Source of the DNA: Oscillospiraceae bacterium
GTDB taxonomy: Bacteria; Bacillota; Clostridia; Oscillospirales; Ruminococcaceae
Direction of reading: 5' to 3'
NCBI GenBank assembly: GCA_029062865.1
Contig: JAIDPG010000238.1
Span: 1-6,803, forward strand
DNA: 6,803 nucleotides
The position numbers and the translations under genes are program-made. A model generated the notes under the pieces. It searched no databases. It was not told the origin of the DNA and was given only the letters and a program-made list of their open reading frames with translations. Shown piece after piece: positions 6,002 through 6,803 of this stretch (positions within the stretch are counted from its first letter, which is position 1; each line of letters begins with the position of its first letter).

Positions 6002-6803
6002 TCAATACAACAATTCTGGATAAGAAACCTCCAGCTCCTCGGCGGAAACGCTGTTCTCGGAGTTCGGGCTTGCCGCGCCTACATATTCCGCGAGATATTC
6101 GAGAATACTTACCGTCTCCTCCTCGGAAAGCCCCCTTGTGTCAAGCCCGACAGCCAGCGGCTCGACAGCAGCGGTTTTCGTGACAAATTCCGCGTAGTAG
6201 CCCACGGTACTGCGCTTTGCGATGCGCATTTCAACGCCCGCTATCTCGGACGCGGGGAGCGCGTAAAACGGCTCGGTAGAGTAGTAACCTCCGGAGTAGT
6301 GACCTTCGTCCTCCACGTAAGACAGTATATTGCTGCGAAGCCAATCCACTCGCTCGTCATGGTCGAAGATGACCGTAGCGGTTTTTGTGCCGTCTGCGCT
6401 CTCGAACACGAACTCGTCGTGCTCAAACCTCTGCTGAAGCTCCTCCCAGTGTTCATAGCCGTTTTCTTCTGTGACATAGAAACGGCAAAATCCGTGCTTT
6501 CCGTCGATGTTTAAAACGCCGTTTCTCGGCGCAGTCTCGCGAAGTCCGTCAACAACACCAGACAAGTCCAGCTCCGTGCTCAGTCCGAAATGCTCCAGCA
6601 CCTCGTCGCGCGTCATCTCAAACTGCCCCGGAATACAATATAACATATATGTGGCTTCCTCCGCAATCTCCACCTCGCCGATGTTGAGCTTGTTATCGTA
6701 TTTCGGCGGGCTCGTTACGTAAGCGCTGCTTGCCGTCTCCGGTTCGGAAAACTCCCCGATCCCGATTATATTGTCGACTGCGGAATTGCTTGCGATGTCA
6801 CTT
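6002..6803 (-). CDS. hypothetical acidic protein, 5' end outside window
   Basis: The frame reads leftward from the window edge to a TGA at 6004-6002 and has no stop codon up to base 6803, so 266 residues are visible and the N-terminus is missing. An internal GTG at 6673 is a possible start but has no ribosome site before it, and the upstream codons look like real protein: a stretch rich in Ser, Pro, Glu and Asn that includes GIGEFSEPETASSAYVTSPP. The visible part is acidic and soluble, with two Cys, a Tyr/Gly-rich patch (GHYSGGYYSTEPFYALP) and a C-terminal AEFVTKTAAVEPLAVGLDTR segment followed by an acidic helix. I recognise no family or catalytic motif. The Ser/Thr/Pro-rich leading part would fit a linker in an exported protein or lipoprotein, but no signal peptide can be seen. 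It is convergent with the GT-C gene, 61 bases away, and has its own terminator at 5941-5968. Confidence 0.7.
   Translation of the reverse strand, partial: SDIASNSAVDNIIGIGEFSEPETASSAYVTSPPKYDNKLNIGEVEIAEEATYMLYCIPGQFEMTRDEVLEHFGLSTELDLSGVVDGLRETAPRNGVLNIDGKHGFCRFYVTEENGYEHWEELQQRFEHDEFVFESADGTKTATVIFDHDERVDWLRSNILSYVEDEGHYSGGYYSTEPFYALPASEIAGVEMRIAKRSTVGYYAEFVTKTAAVEPLAVGLDTRGLSEEETVSILEYLAEYVGAASPNSENSVSAEELEVSYPELLY

Noticed and set aside
6671..6673. GTG as the start of the last minus-strand gene
   Set aside because: No ribosome site precedes it and the frame remains open with protein-like sequence to the window edge.

Overview
The window looks like chromosomal DNA of a low-to-mid-GC anaerobic Firmicute, most likely class Clostridia (Ruminococcaceae/Oscillospirales type). 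This placement is inferred from strong AGGAGG-type ribosome sites, a consensus housekeeping promoter, the form of the threonyl-tRNA synthetase and the style of the neighbouring genes. No marker here allows a species call.

Layout. Bases 1-279 are non-coding and hold a GC-rich hairpin, an imperfect tandem repeat with an embedded palindrome, a near-consensus promoter (TTGACT, 17 nt, TAGAAT) and a short leader before thrS. The leader shows no T-box. Just before the ribosome site it can form a stem-loop whose loop reads UUCGUAG, like the anticodon loop of a threonine tRNA. thrS (280-2217) is followed by a 14-bp perfect hairpin, an SseB-domain protein (2293-2832) and, abutting it, a membrane-anchored family 2 glycosyltransferase (2835-3767). 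These three genes probably form one transcription unit, closed by a strong intrinsic terminator at 3783-3823.

A 687-residue polytopic membrane protein follows (3877-5940). It resembles GT-C glycosyltransferases that use polyprenyl-phosphate sugars. The GT2 enzyme could make such a lipid-linked sugar and the GT-C protein could transfer it outside the membrane, but the terminator between them means they are probably transcribed separately. The GT-C gene is visibly richer in A+T than its neighbours.

The last gene runs on the minus strand from beyond the right edge to 6002. It encodes an unrecognised acidic protein whose reading frame stays open to the window end, so its 5' end is missing. It is convergent with the GT-C gene and has its own hairpin-plus-T-tract terminator at 5941-5968. 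That hairpin shares a 17-bp core, with one loop difference, with the hairpin behind thrS.

Most genes are ordinary. The points worth following up are the possible tRNA-mimic operator of thrS, the repeat/palindrome array upstream of its promoter, and the shared intergenic hairpin.
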